A stretch of DNA of 54,689 nucleotides from Candidatus Bathyarchaeota archaeon (GTDB lineage: Archaea; Thermoproteota; Bathyarchaeia; Bathyarchaeales; Bathycorpusculaceae). Of this stretch, positions 8,341 through 16,456 are shown piece by piece. A program made the translations under genes and the position numbers. The stretch spans positions 1 to 54,689 of the forward strand of contig CAIUPH010000005.1 of assembly GCA_903901015.1 (NCBI GenBank), given 5' to 3'. How positions within the stretch are numbered: position 1 is the stretch's first letter; each line of letters starts with the position of its first letter. Below the pieces are notes generated by a model. It worked only from the letters and a program-made list of their open reading frames with translations, was not told the DNA's origin and did no database searches.

Positions 8341-8440
8341 TATTTGGAGCCTATTAGTGGTTCTATGTAGAAACGATAGAGGGGAGGGTCAAATCCATAG
8401 ATGTAGGTCAGTATTGACAGTTTTTCAGGGCGATAACATG
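8341..8440 (-). repeat. Dispersed intergenic element, copy C
   Basis: Read on the minus strand, 8393-8341 contains GACCCTCCCC, CTATCGTTTCTACATAGA, then CTAATAGGCTCCAAATA. The same string of blocks, with changes, recurs at 15419-15469 and 31460-31512. This 322-base gap (8223-8544) between divergent genes holds no convincing large gene; a 36-codon frame from ATG 8439 runs into the next gene's start and is unsupported. Confidence 0.55.
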
Positions 8441-8544
8441 TTAAAAACTTGGCGTGCTATCTTTGAAAACCAAGATGTTTTGAGAGCTATCAGTGCAACC
8501 CTTAAAGGCATGTTCTTTTTCTTACCTCTTGAAGGTGACCACTT

Positions 8545-9054
8545 TTGAGCAAAAACGATTCCAAACCCACAGAACCCTTCGGCACTACTTTGGACAAAGC
8601 CAGAAACTACGCTGAAGTTTGGAAAATCGTGAAGCAAACCGCCGAGTTTGCTTTGGGCAAACGCAGGGATGGGATGATGCTGTTTCTGGATGATTTGCCC
8701 CTGCAGCTTGGCGCCTACTACCCTGTTGGAACTAACAACATCGTCCTTAATCGTGCACTCGTAGAAATCGTCGAAGCATCGTTGAGCGACAAACCCACCG
8801 TTAACGCGTTATTATACAACCTTCTGCTTCACGAATACCTTCATGCACTCGGCGACTTGACAGAGACAGGGGTCAGAAGAGAAGTTGTTGAGGTGGCAAA
8901 AAAAAGCTTCGGGGAACAGCACATTGCTACGGTGGTTGCGTGTAAGTCGCCTTGGGTTTTGCTAAAAGACATTCCTCTTGGACCGTACAATGCACCCAAA
9001 CGCGTAATGGAGATTGTTAGGGACTTTGAGAAAACAGGCAAATATATTGTGTAG
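8545..9054 (+). CDS. HExxH zincin-like putative metallopeptidase
   Basis: The 169-residue protein has HEYLHALGD at 96-104, that is HExxH followed by G and D, the pattern of a gluzincin/metzincin-like zinc site. The preceding helix, NALLYNLLLHEYLH, fits an active-site helix. Upstream, LDDLPLQLGAYYPVGTNNIVLNRALVEIV resembles the beta-strand edge of small archaeal putative peptidases. There is no signal peptide, so it is probably cytosolic. TTG 8545 is taken as start because GGTGA lies eight bases upstream. A short frame ending at 8548 overlaps this start and could be a leader, with little support. Peptidase activity is inferred from the motif only. Confidence 0.7.
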   Translation: MSKNDSKPTEPFGTTLDKARNYAEVWKIVKQTAEFALGKRRDGMMLFLDDLPLQLGAYYPVGTNNIVLNRALVEIVEASLSDKPTVNALLYNLLLHEYLHALGDLTETGVRREVVEVAKKSFGEQHIATVVACKSPWVLLKDIPLGPYNAPKRVMEIVRDFEKTGKYIV

Positions 9055-9077
9055 CCAATTGGGAACGGTCTCAGTTA

Positions 9078-9212
9078 TTGACAAGTCAAGAGCAAGTGCG
9101 AGTTCTTGAAGATTTAGATTCATGCTAACAGACGCGAAAACAAACCATCGGAATAGGTGTACCCGCAGTTAACCTTGCTATATCCCTTAATAAACTGGGC
9201 ATTCAGCATTAA
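9078..9212 (+). pseudogene. Small frame interrupted by TAA, possible gene remnant
   Basis: From TTG 9078 the frame reads LTSQEQVRVLEDLDSC, then TAA at 9126-9128, then QTRKQTIGIGVPAVNLAISL and a short end to TAA 9210-9212. The downstream part has protein-like composition in the same frame. No family is recognised. It may be a decayed small gene; chance open sequence is not excluded. The surrounding 9055-9291 gap otherwise shows only A/T-rich promoter-like sequence. Confidence 0.28.
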
Positions 9213-9291
9213 ATGCCCCACGTGATCTTGGAGTTAATATTAAATACAACTTGGAAGGTAATTATTTTTCTGTATAAAGAGGGAAAGAAAA

Positions 9292-10680
9292 ATGAATAAA
9301 AACATAAAAAACCTAATTACTATTTTAATAATTTCGTTGTTTGCATTTTCAATAGTCAGCGAGGCAGTGGTTTCAAACGCTAGCGCCGCACAGATCCCAA
9401 AGAGTTCAAACGTTGCATTGGTGCCTGGTCCAAGCGGTCAAGCAGCAAACGGCGGAAGCTTACCGACAAGCGGCTGGCCAAACGGCGACGCCTTCACGTT
9501 TACAAACCTCAGTCCAGACACTATCATGACTGCTGCAACAGATCCTCTAACTGGATTTGACACAGTTGTGTTCGTGCAACTCTACATATCTGGCGACGCT
9601 GGATCATCTACCAACTACTGGGCAGACTCAACGTTTAGCAGCAGAATTAGCCATTTCGTTTCCAACGGCGGAAAACTGATAATATACGACTCTGAAATCA
9701 CAACTAACGACTACACAAATTTCATCTACCCATTCAACAGCAGCAACCCTGGACAAACTGGATCTGAAGGCCAAACATGGATAGTTGAAAGCGACACACT
9801 TGGATCGAATTCGACAACCAGTTCAAACTACGTTAACGCACCTGCACTCTGCAATAGTGTCGCCGAGACTGGCGACAGCAACGTAATGACGTCATTTAAC
9901 CAAAACTGGCATGTTCACATGGTTTGCACTAACGTCGATGGAGTCACTGGACCCGTTCACACGTACGCTGAGTTCGGTAAAGGCTTGATAATATTCAACG
10001 GCGAAGACATGGATGAAATGAGCGGCACTGAAGTAAGCAACACCGATGTTAACGGAATCTATGGAATGATTTTCTACCTTGAGCTTAAACAGTCGTTTAA
10101 TCCGTCTTCATTGCCAGGAACCGTGGGCGTATCAGGCATAGCTTTGACGACAGCAACAACCACTGAAACCGTTGGAAACAGCCACATAGTTACAGTGCAC
10201 ATGACAGACGTCGTGGGCAGTCCAGTCGCAGGCGTAACAGTTAGCTTCAAGATTGATTCGGGACCAAACCAGGGACACACAGGTACAGCAGTTACCAACG
10301 CAAATGGAGAAGCAACATTCAGCTGGCAAAGCACAACAGCTGGAACTGACGCAGTCACTGCTACCGCAATAAGCCCAACCGACCATACTTCAACAGTCAC
10401 ATCCTCAACAAACGTAACTTGGGTTGCAAGCCAAGTTACAGTTACAGCAGCACCAGTAGTAACAGTTACTCCGACTCCGACAGCTACTCCTACACCCATA
10501 CCGTCACCGACACCAGCACCTTCGATATTCTCAGGGTCAATGCTGTGGATAATAATTATAATAATCATCATACTCGTAGTGATTATAATTATCGTCCTGT
10601 TGACGCGGGGAAGAAAATCTACAAATCAGACAACCGTAAACGTCAACTATCAAGCACCTCCGCCACCTCCACCACAATAA
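9292..10680 (+). CDS. Anchored surface protein: GATase-like domain, Ig-like (Big_1) domain, polyproline tail
   Basis: A 462-residue exported protein. Residues 1-32 form a signal peptide ending near SNASAA. About 36-265 form an alpha/beta region resembling the ThuA/glutamine-amidotransferase-like fold, with strands such as FDTVVFVQLYI and GGKLIIYDSE. About 276-375 is a bacterial Ig-like domain of the Big_1 type (HIVTVHMTDVVGSPVAGVTV, GEATFSWQ). A Thr/Pro linker leads to a membrane helix at about 416-437, then a basic stop-transfer and a short tail ending in PPPPPPQ that should face the cytoplasm. A GAGGGAAAG Shine-Dalgarno precedes the ATG. It ends at a clear hairpin terminator. The function is likely at the cell surface; the ligand is unknown. 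Confidence 0.72.
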   Translation: MNKNIKNLITILIISLFAFSIVSEAVVSNASAAQIPKSSNVALVPGPSGQAANGGSLPTSGWPNGDAFTFTNLSPDTIMTAATDPLTGFDTVVFVQLYISGDAGSSTNYWADSTFSSRISHFVSNGGKLIIYDSEITTNDYTNFIYPFNSSNPGQTGSEGQTWIVESDTLGSNSTTSSNYVNAPALCNSVAETGDSNVMTSFNQNWHVHMVCTNVDGVTGPVHTYAEFGKGLIIFNGEDMDEMSGTEVSNTDVNGIYGMIFYLELKQSFNPSSLPGTVGVSGIALTTATTTETVGNSHIVTVHMTDVVGSPVAGVTVSFKIDSGPNQGHTGTAVTNANGEATFSWQSTTAGTDAVTATAISPTDHTSTVTSSTNVTWVASQVTVTAAPVVTVTPTPTATPTPIPSPTPAPSIFSGSMLWIIIIIIIILVVIIIIVLLTRGRKSTNQTTVNVNYQAPPPPPPQ

Positions 10681-10706
10681 ACAATTGCAACCGAACGACT
10701 GAAAAA

Positions 10707-10734
10707 TTCCCTTCGGGGAACCAACATTTTTTTT
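10707..10734 (+). terminator. UUCG-loop hairpin plus T-run
   Basis: The stem TTCCC (10707-10711) and GGGAA (10716-10720) encloses a TTCG tetraloop, followed by eight T at 10727-10734. It lies 26 bases after the stop of the surface-protein gene and looks like an intrinsic terminator. Confidence 0.75.
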
Positions 10735-10784
10735 ATTCATTGGAATAGAAAACACGCCGCATCTACCTTGCCGCAACGGCGATT

Positions 10785-10892
10785 ATGAAAAAAGTCGGTT
10801 TTAACAAGGGAAGGGCTCAGTTCATTTTGGGTTCAAAGCTTAAATGGAACAACCCCGTTTCACTTCCAAAAGAGGAAAACACAGTTGGCTAA
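10785..10892 (+). CDS. Possible small basic protein overlapping the trmI start
   Basis: From ATG 10785 the frame encodes 35 residues (MKKVGFNKGRAQFILGSKLK, then a Pro/Glu-rich end) and stops at TAA 10890-10892, overlapping the TTG start of trmI by eight bases, an arrangement typical of coupled translation. The frame is open back to 10749, adding residues such as RRIYLAATAI, but no standard start codon occurs there. The composition (Lys/Arg, Gly) and uninterrupted frame look genuine. No family is recognised and no Shine-Dalgarno is seen before the ATG, so it could be a remnant or have an unusual start. Confidence 0.38.
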   Translation: MKKVGFNKGRAQFILGSKLKWNNPVSLPKEENTVG

Positions 10893-11775
10893 CCAAAAAA
10901 TATGCGACGGCGACTACGTATTAATCTATTTGGACGCACGGCGAACTTACATGTTAAAGATGCAGGTTGGGCAAACCTTTCACACTCACAAAGGATACCT
11001 CAAACTCGACGAGCTCATCGGCAAAGAATACGGAGAACCCATCAAAAGCAGTATGGGTATCTACTTCACCACTCTTAAACCCAGCTTAACCGATTACATC
11101 ATGAAGTCCAGCCGCAACACCCAAATCATCTATCCCAAAGACGCCGCGTTAATCGTGATGTTCAGCGGCATCGGACCGGGAAGCCGAGTGGTCGAATCCG
11201 GCACAGGAACAGGCTCCTTAACCACCGCACTAGCTAATTATGTTGGGCCAACAGGAAAAGTCTACACTTACGAGCTGCGCAGTGAATTCCAGAAAAACGC
11301 CGCTAAAAACTTGGAACGCTCAAAACTAATCGACCGCGTCGAAATGAAAAGCGGCGACGTCACATTGAGCGGCTACGAAGAGCGGGATGTGGATGCGGTG
11401 ATTTTGGATTTGGCGACGCCGTGGCTTGTGGTTCCCCACGCCTACGCAGCATTGAGGGCTTCAGGAGTAATCGTTTCGTTTAGCCCAACTATCGACCAAG
11501 TCGTGAAGACCACTGAGGCACTGCGCGAAAACAACTTTGTATTCATCGAAACCATCGAGTGCCTCATGCGCAGCATGCAGGTGGAACGTGGAAAAACACG
11601 CCCCAACACGATGATGACGGGGCATACGGGTTACATTACGCATGCAAGAAAAATCCTGCCGCTGCCAATCCAAGAAACTCCACAGATGCAGCCGCAACAA
11701 GCAACAGAGCCACCGCAGGAAGCAGTGGAACAAGAAGAAAACAGTGAAGAAATGGCAGAAGAAGAAACTGCCTAA
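10885..11775 (+). CDS. trmI: tRNA (adenine-N1)-methyltransferase, TrmI family
   Basis: TrmI methylates N1 of adenine 57/58 in the T-loop of tRNA using SAM. The 296-residue protein has the small N-terminal beta domain (YVLIYLDARRTYMLKMQVGQTFHTHKG), the connecting IIYPKDAALIVMFSGIGPGS, and a Rossmann SAM motif, VVESGTGTGSLTTALA, followed by the conserved acidic strand end, YTYELRSEFQ, and VILDLATPW. The C-terminal end is extended by a Gln/Glu-rich low-complexity tail of about 35 residues, not needed for activity in the family. TTG 10885 is preceded by AGAGGA. The last four bases overlap the convergent radical SAM gene. Confidence 0.92.
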   Translation: MANQKICDGDYVLIYLDARRTYMLKMQVGQTFHTHKGYLKLDELIGKEYGEPIKSSMGIYFTTLKPSLTDYIMKSSRNTQIIYPKDAALIVMFSGIGPGSRVVESGTGTGSLTTALANYVGPTGKVYTYELRSEFQKNAAKNLERSKLIDRVEMKSGDVTLSGYEERDVDAVILDLATPWLVVPHAYAALRASGVIVSFSPTIDQVVKTTEALRENNFVFIETIECLMRSMQVERGKTRPNTMMTGHTGYITHARKILPLPIQETPQMQPQQATEPPQEAVEQEENSEEMAEEETA

Positions 11776-13397
11776 GCTCTATCTTTCATTTTTCGTTTTG
11801 ACGATTCAGGCATCGGCATGCTCAGTTGCCAAAAAGCCTGTTTTAACGGTTCGCTCTTTTCGCCGCGTGTTAAACCGTAGTACGCACCTATGATTTTGCC
11901 GAAGTACGGAATGAGAACTTGGTCGAATGCTTTATACATCAACGGGTTGCTTAAGCGGTTTTCCAGGAAGGTGGGTTTCCAGATTTTAACGTTGTACTCC
12001 CAGCATTTAATAAAGAAGTCCCAACGTGCTTTCGAGAGTGAATCCATTTCTGCGCCTTTCTTGTTCATGAGTACGCAGTTTTCAAGCGGCACAAAGAACA
12101 ACGGCACGTAGAACGCGTTGTAACCCTTGAGTTTATCCATGAGTTCCAGCGTCTGTAGCATGTCTTCTTCTTTCTCGTCAGGCAACCCAATAATCAAGGT
12201 CGCCAATGGATACCAGTCGTTATCATTTAAGATGCCAAACGCGTTAGTGACCACGTCTTGCCACTGTTCAGGTTTGAACGGCAACATCTTACCCGCCATA
12301 TACTTCTTCATGAGTCGTGGACTGCCAGTTTCAACTCCTGTCTCCGCGGTAATTATTGGTTTTTTACCAAAACTGTACCAGCTTTTTTCGATGAGGATTT
12401 CCGCGAGTTGCTTAATCATCAAGGGGTCATGCCAAACAGGAGCCAAAGACATGTGCGCTGCCTGGATACTTTTGACACCTGGATATTTTGCGACGCTACT
12501 AACCAGGTTCACGACTGCTTCGCGATTGGGGATAAATGTCTTGCCTGTTGCGCCATAGATGAACAGGTCTTCTGTAATCAGTGTTATGTGGTTGCTGCCT
12601 TGAGCTGTGCTTAAAGCAACTTCCTGCATGATTTTTTCAAGCGGCACATCAATTTTATGCTGCAGCGTGGGCGTGCAGAACTGGCAGTTTCGACCGCAAC
12701 CCTTCGAGATTTCTACAGCTCCATGAATAGCCACGTTTTTAGTAAGCGGCATTTCCACATTGTAGTTCCAGTTGTCCAATGATTCATCCGCTTTTGCAAT
12801 CCGCGGAAGTGGTTCGCCGTTGATGGCTTTCTTGAAAAGCTCAACTATCGGAGCAGGTCGACCACCCATGAGAACACAATCAATGCCTAAGCTTTCTGAG
12901 ACGCGTTGGCGCTCAAGCTGCCAGGACCCGTATCCGCCGACGATGATTTTTGGCTTATACTTTTTGATAGCTGGATGCTGGACGAGCTTTTTGAATTCTA
13001 TTCGGTTCATGGGTTCTCCGCCACCGACGATTGAGCTGTATGTTTTGCTCACATAGCCCATGCCAGTGGGGTCCATTGAGGATATGCCTAGAACTTTTGT
13101 TTTTGGACCTATGAATAAATCTAAATCTTCAGGGTATGAAACTGCGATGTCGTCTTGGGAAAATCCGCCTTCAATCAGTATAGATTCGACTTTACGCAGT
13201 CCATAAGGAGCGTAGCTTGCTTGTCCATCCGCTCTTTTTGGGCGGTGGGGGTAAAGTGTTTTTCTAACGTATGACAATGGTATGGGACCTTTGCCGAAGC
13301 CGCCCACGAACGCTATAAATGGATTATTGAAAAAATCGCTCATTTCTGTAGATGATGCTGTGAGAACGATTTTCTTGCCCAATACTGCTGTTGCCAA
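11772..13397 (-). CDS. B12-binding-type radical SAM protein
   Basis: A 541-residue radical SAM enzyme. Cys234, Cys238 and Cys241 form the CxxxCxxC motif (KGCGRNCQFC) that holds the SAM-binding 4Fe-4S cluster. The N-terminal 200 residues have the alternating pattern of a cobalamin-binding domain (KVLGISSMDPTGMGYVSKTY, IIVGGYGSWQLE) but lack the classic DxHxxG, so cobalamin binding is uncertain. Later segments (ITLITEDLFIYG, ITAETGVETGSPRLMKKY, TLIIGLPDEKEEDM) are standard for the superfamily. The substrate cannot be predicted. The gene converges on trmI with a 4-base overlap, and both may share a termination zone. Confidence 0.85.
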   Translation of the reverse strand: MATAVLGKKIVLTASSTEMSDFFNNPFIAFVGGFGKGPIPLSYVRKTLYPHRPKRADGQASYAPYGLRKVESILIEGGFSQDDIAVSYPEDLDLFIGPKTKVLGISSMDPTGMGYVSKTYSSIVGGGEPMNRIEFKKLVQHPAIKKYKPKIIVGGYGSWQLERQRVSESLGIDCVLMGGRPAPIVELFKKAINGEPLPRIAKADESLDNWNYNVEMPLTKNVAIHGAVEISKGCGRNCQFCTPTLQHKIDVPLEKIMQEVALSTAQGSNHITLITEDLFIYGATGKTFIPNREAVVNLVSSVAKYPGVKSIQAAHMSLAPVWHDPLMIKQLAEILIEKSWYSFGKKPIITAETGVETGSPRLMKKYMAGKMLPFKPEQWQDVVTNAFGILNDNDWYPLATLIIGLPDEKEEDMLQTLELMDKLKGYNAFYVPLFFVPLENCVLMNKKGAEMDSLSKARWDFFIKCWEYNVKIWKPTFLENRLSNPLMYKAFDQVLIPYFGKIIGAYYGLTRGEKSEPLKQAFWQLSMPMPESSKRKMKDRA

Positions 13398-13593
13398 TCC
13401 CTATCTTCCTCACGAATAGACTTAATGAATATTCCATAACCCTTTTAAGAATTACTATCGCGTGCATGTTGGTTCCAATGGATTTAACGATAATTCAGCT
13501 GCCACATACCTACTTTTGCATTTGTCCAAAGCATTAACGCGCAAGAAAAATAACATCAAAAAAGACAGATTGACCGCAGAAATTGTCAAGTGC

Positions 13594-13740
13594 ATATATA
13601 CCAATTTCCAGCAATCTCCTTAGTTCGAAGCAGACTTGATGGAGCAATAAAATTCTTGCTCATAAAAAGTTTATCACGAAAGTTAAAATTGGAAGCTTCA
13701 AAACCTCAGGTTTTAGCTTATAAGTTCAAACATTTTTTTA
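13594..13740 (+). ncRNA. Candidate short RNA or structured leader upstream of cdvB
   Basis: A TATA box (ATATATA, 13594-13600) predicts transcription from about 13622. Two hairpins follow: GAGCAA 13642-13647 with TTGCTC 13656-13661, and a longer stem, AAGCT/AGCTT plus AAAACC/GGTTTT, across 13693-13719. A run of T (13734-13740) ends it. This could be a terminated RNA of about 115 nt or a 5' leader of cdvB. It accounts for most of the 390-base gap 13398-13787. Confidence 0.35.
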
Positions 13741-13787
13741 TATCGTTACTGCCAACTGAGGTCAGGTACAACTTAGGAGAAATAATC

Positions 13788-14438
13788 ATGGTTAATCATT
13801 TCATTGACAGATGGACAAAAAAAGAAGCTGAGCCATCTTTGACTTCAAAAATAAAGAATATTGGCAAACCCACCGTGGATTTAAAAGAGCAAATTAACGT
13901 GGTTATTCAAAGGTTAGACGCTCAAACACAAAGTTTGGATAGGGCAGTGAAACGTTTTGAGAGCCGTGATGCTGAAATCTTTGGTCGCATCGTTAAAGCA
14001 CTCGCGGACAGGGACCAAGCAAGAGCAAACATCCTTGCCACGGAGCTTGGTGAGATACGTAAAGTCGAGAAAATGCTTTCCCACGCTTCCATCGCGCTGC
14101 AAAGTGTTTCCATGCGGATGAGCACTGTTTCAGAAATGGGCGATGTAGTTTCAGTGTTGAGTCCCGCAAAAGGCATGCTAAATAACATACGCTCGGAGAT
14201 GTGTAGCATTCTTCCAGAGGCAAGTCAAGAACTTGGAAACATCGGAAGCCTGCTCTCAGACATAGTTACCACGACTAATCAAAGCAGCGACATTCCAGAG
14301 AACACGGTGATGGCAAGTGCGGACGCGATGGCTATTCTGGAGGAAGCTGAGGTTGCGGCGGAGAAGAGGCTTGGCGAAAAATTCCCCGAAGCAGTCTCGG
14401 ACGACGTCATGAATAAACGCACCAGCATCGAAGTTTAG
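13788..14438 (+). CDS. cdvB: ESCRT-III/CdvB family (Snf7-like) protein
   Basis: A 216-residue protein with the helical core of archaeal ESCRT-III. A basic first helix has INVVIQRLDAQTQSLDRAVK and a second helix FGRIVKALADRDQARANILA. Then come EIRKVEKMLSHASIALQSV and a C-terminal region with LPEASQELGNIGSLLSDIV. CdvB homologues polymerise on membranes for cell division or vesicle budding. ATG 13788 is chosen because AGGAGA lies just upstream; the frame is open further back but the extra residues do not look like the family. A TATA box (about 13736-13743) fits this start. The tail ends near DVMNKRTSIEV, without an obvious MIM2 motif. Cdv partners are not in this window. Confidence 0.88.
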   Translation: MVNHFIDRWTKKEAEPSLTSKIKNIGKPTVDLKEQINVVIQRLDAQTQSLDRAVKRFESRDAEIFGRIVKALADRDQARANILATELGEIRKVEKMLSHASIALQSVSMRMSTVSEMGDVVSVLSPAKGMLNNIRSEMCSILPEASQELGNIGSLLSDIVTTTNQSSDIPENTVMASADAMAILEEAEVAAEKRLGEKFPEAVSDDVMNKRTSIEV

Positions 14439-14451
14439 CCGAATGCACAGA

Positions 14452-14478
14452 AAACCTGCTTATGCAGGTTTATTGTTT
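14452..14478 (+). terminator. Hairpin terminator after cdvB
   Basis: AAACCTGC (14452-14459) and GCAGGTTT (14464-14471) form a perfect 8-bp stem with a 4-base loop, followed by T-rich sequence. It lies 13 bases after the cdvB stop. Confidence 0.75.
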
Positions 14479-14518
14479 CTTTTCTTCAAAAAATTTTCTT
14501 AATTTTCGCCTGGGAAAC

Positions 14519-14680
14519 CTATACTTCTTCGTCATATAGGATTTCCCAGACTTTGCCGTCTGGGTAACTCTGAGCTATCATCTGATGTCTAGCTAATGCC
14601 TTCTCATCATTCGGCAAAAACAATAGCGCCGCAGAAACATAAAAGGGTTGATATGAATACTGCCCTTTGACAAGGAACAC
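14519..14680 (-). CDS. Possible 53-residue protein, unknown
   Basis: On the minus strand, GTG 14680-14678 opens a frame of 53 residues ending at TAG 14519-14521. It starts VFLVKGQYSYQPFYVSAALL and ends with YPDGKVWEILYDEEV. The alternation of hydrophobic and charged residues and the neat end look protein-like. It is divergent from rubrerythrin (44 bases between starts) and faces the cdvB terminator. No Shine-Dalgarno is seen, and the alternative ATG is internal, so the start is uncertain. No family is recognised; the segment ALARHQMIAQSYPDG has no obvious motif. Confidence 0.4.
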   Translation of the reverse strand: MFLVKGQYSYQPFYVSAALLFLPNDEKALARHQMIAQSYPDGKVWEILYDEEV

Positions 14681-14724
14681 TTTTATTTTTGGTTACAAAT
14701 AATCAAGGTAGGAGTCGAAATAAC

Positions 14725-15297
14725 ATGGATTTTGTCGGAAGTCAAACAGAGAAGAACCTTTTAGCCGCGTTTGCAGGAGAATCCCAAGCGCGCAATCGGT
14801 ACACATTTTTCGCAAGCGTAGCTAAAAAATCAGGTTACGAGCAGATTGGGGCAATTTTTGAGGAAACCGCCGCCAACGAAAAAGAACATGCGGAGCTATT
14901 CTTTAAGCATCTTAAAGGCGGAATGGTTGAAATCAAAGCGATGTACCCCGCAGGCATCATTGCCTCAACCACAGAGAACCTCAAGGCAGCAGCGGAAGGA
15001 GAAAAACTCGAGTGGGAAACACTCTACCCAAGCTTCTGCGACGTCGCTGAGAAAGAAGGGTTCCCAGAGGTTGCCAAAACGTTCCGAATGATTGCAAAAG
15101 TAGAGGTCTCCCATGAACGCAGGTACAATAAACTGCTTGAAAACCTGCAGCAGGGCAAAGTCTTCAAGAAAGACCAACCTGTAAAGTGGAAATGCAGGAA
15201 CTGCGGCTTAGTCATCGAAGGAACAGAAGCACCCGACATGTGCCCAACGTGTTACCACGCGAAATCGTACTTTGAAGTGTTTGTGGAAAACTATTAA
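14725..15297 (+). CDS. Rubrerythrin
   Basis: Rubrerythrin reduces hydrogen peroxide in anaerobes with a non-haem diiron site fed by a rubredoxin-like centre. The 190-residue protein has the ferritin-like four-helix domain with the iron ligands in FAGESQARNRYTFF, FEETAANEKEHAELF and the AKVEVSHERRY helix. A C-terminal rubredoxin-like knuckle has two CxxC pairs (CRNC and CPTC, about 161-182). ATG 14725 is chosen for the GGTAGGAG ribosome site; the frame is open 12 codons further upstream. It is typical of a strict anaerobe. A T-rich run after the stop (about 15307-15329) probably terminates it. Confidence 0.95.
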   Translation: MDFVGSQTEKNLLAAFAGESQARNRYTFFASVAKKSGYEQIGAIFEETAANEKEHAELFFKHLKGGMVEIKAMYPAGIIASTTENLKAAAEGEKLEWETLYPSFCDVAEKEGFPEVAKTFRMIAKVEVSHERRYNKLLENLQQGKVFKKDQPVKWKCRNCGLVIEGTEAPDMCPTCYHAKSYFEVFVENY

Positions 15298-15384
15298 CAC
15301 CCAACATTTTTTTCTTGTTTATTTTTATCGAATTACACCCGTGATTTTTGTCTATTGCCCCTTATTTAAAAGGATATTTCTACA

Positions 15385-15471
15385 GGTTTCTACATGCTAA
15401 TGCAGGGTTCTGAGCCATATCGACCTACCCCCTTAGGTTTCTGCATAGAGTTTCTAATAGGTTCCGAGGGG
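15385..15471 (+). repeat. Dispersed intergenic element, copy A
   Basis: This lies in a 355-base gap between convergent genes (15298-15652) with no gene seen. Blocks are ACATGCTAATGC (15392-15403), GCCATATCGACC, CCCCCTTAGGTTTCTGCATA and CTAATAGGTTCC. The core 15419-15469 matches copies at 8341-8393 (minus) and 31460-31512. The first block is also at 31401-31412. Confidence 0.6.
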
Positions 15472-15652
15472 TGTGCCGTATTCTGTTTTTTGGTGGTTTG
15501 TTGCTTTTTTTCTGTTACTCTAAAGTTGCCCGTCAAGAAAGTTAAACAGTAAAGAAAACACAAAACCGAATTGTGCACAGGGCTCGGCTCCAAATATACC
15601 AAAAGATAGGATGGCTAGTACTTTGTTTATTGTTAACAAAAAAAAGAAAAAG

Positions 15653-16456
15653 TTAAGGCTTCACTGCTGAAACCTTAATGCTCACAACTGCATCCGAAAT
15701 CTCAGCGATTTCCTTTTTCGTCAACTTCTGTTCTTCGATGAAGGCTTTCACGTCGGGCTCGTTTGCAAACATTTCAGGCACATGAGACTCCTTCACCACG
15801 TCAACTTGCCCAAACCCCGCCGCCTTAATCTTGCCAAGGTACACATCCTTTGAGTCTGCACCAGCGACGCAACCAACATAAGCCAAAACACTGCTCTTCA
15901 CTTTTTCAGGCAAATCCCTGAGCAATACTATGTCAGATATCATTAGGCGTCCTTTGGGTTTTAGCACGCGGAAAGCTTCTTGGAACACGCGTTGCTTGTC
16001 GGGTGAGAGGTTGACGACGCAGTTGCTGATTATGACGTTGGCTGTGTTATCTGCCACAGGCATGTTTTCGATTTCGCCGAGGCGGAACTCAACGTTCTTG
16101 TAGCCGCCCCTCTTGCAGTTTGCCCGTGCCCGCTCCAGCATCTCAGCAGTCATGTCGATGCCGATGACTTTGCCTTTCGCACCGACTTTTTTGGATGCTA
16201 AAAAGCAGTCTAAGCCCCCGCCCGAACCCAAATCAACCACGACTTCGCCTTCCTTGAGCGATGCGAGCGCCACTGGGTTTCCGCAGCCAAGGTTTAAGTC
16301 GGCGCCTTCTGGAACCGACGCTAATTCGCCCTTGCTGTAACCGATTTCTTCGCTGGACGATGGTCCACCGCAGCATCCGCAGCTTTCGGGTTGCTTGGTT
16401 TTAGCTATTTTTCCGTAACGTTCTCTTACTGCTTTGTGTACTTTTTCTTCTTTCAT
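15653..16456 (-). CDS. arsM: Arsenite S-adenosylmethionine methyltransferase
   Basis: ArsM methylates trivalent arsenic with SAM. The 267-residue protein begins with a Cys cluster (ESCGCCGGPSSS, residues 25-35) and the family segment LASVPEGADLNLGCGNP. It then has SAM motif I (VVVDLGSGGGLDCF, 72-85), the acidic IGIDMT, and the ADNTANVIISNCVVNLSPDK segment, whose cysteine corresponds to one arsenic ligand. Another cysteine lies in LAYVGCVAGA. The presence of these cysteines supports arsenic binding. The start overlaps the upstream AbrB-like gene by four bases (ATGA), so the two are translated together. It could also belong to the broad ArsM-like group with unknown substrate. Confidence 0.88.
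   Translation of the reverse strand: MKEEKVHKAVRERYGKIAKTKQPESCGCCGGPSSSEEIGYSKGELASVPEGADLNLGCGNPVALASLKEGEVVVDLGSGGGLDCFLASKKVGAKGKVIGIDMTAEMLERARANCKRGGYKNVEFRLGEIENMPVADNTANVIISNCVVNLSPDKQRVFQEAFRVLKPKGRLMISDIVLLRDLPEKVKSSVLAYVGCVAGADSKDVYLGKIKAAGFGQVDVVKESHVPEMFANEPDVKAFIEEQKLTKKEIAEISDAVVSIKVSAVKP

Noticed and set aside
8300-8548. Open frame of 82 codons upstream of the HExxH gene
   Set aside because: Its N-terminal part lies across the conserved non-coding element C on the opposite strand; no ribosome site or motif. Only the last 36 codons might be a leader, with too little support.
13590-13787. N-terminal extension of CdvB
   Set aside because: The frame is open but contains hairpins and a TATA-like site, and the ATG at 13788 has a strong ribosome site and a family-like start.
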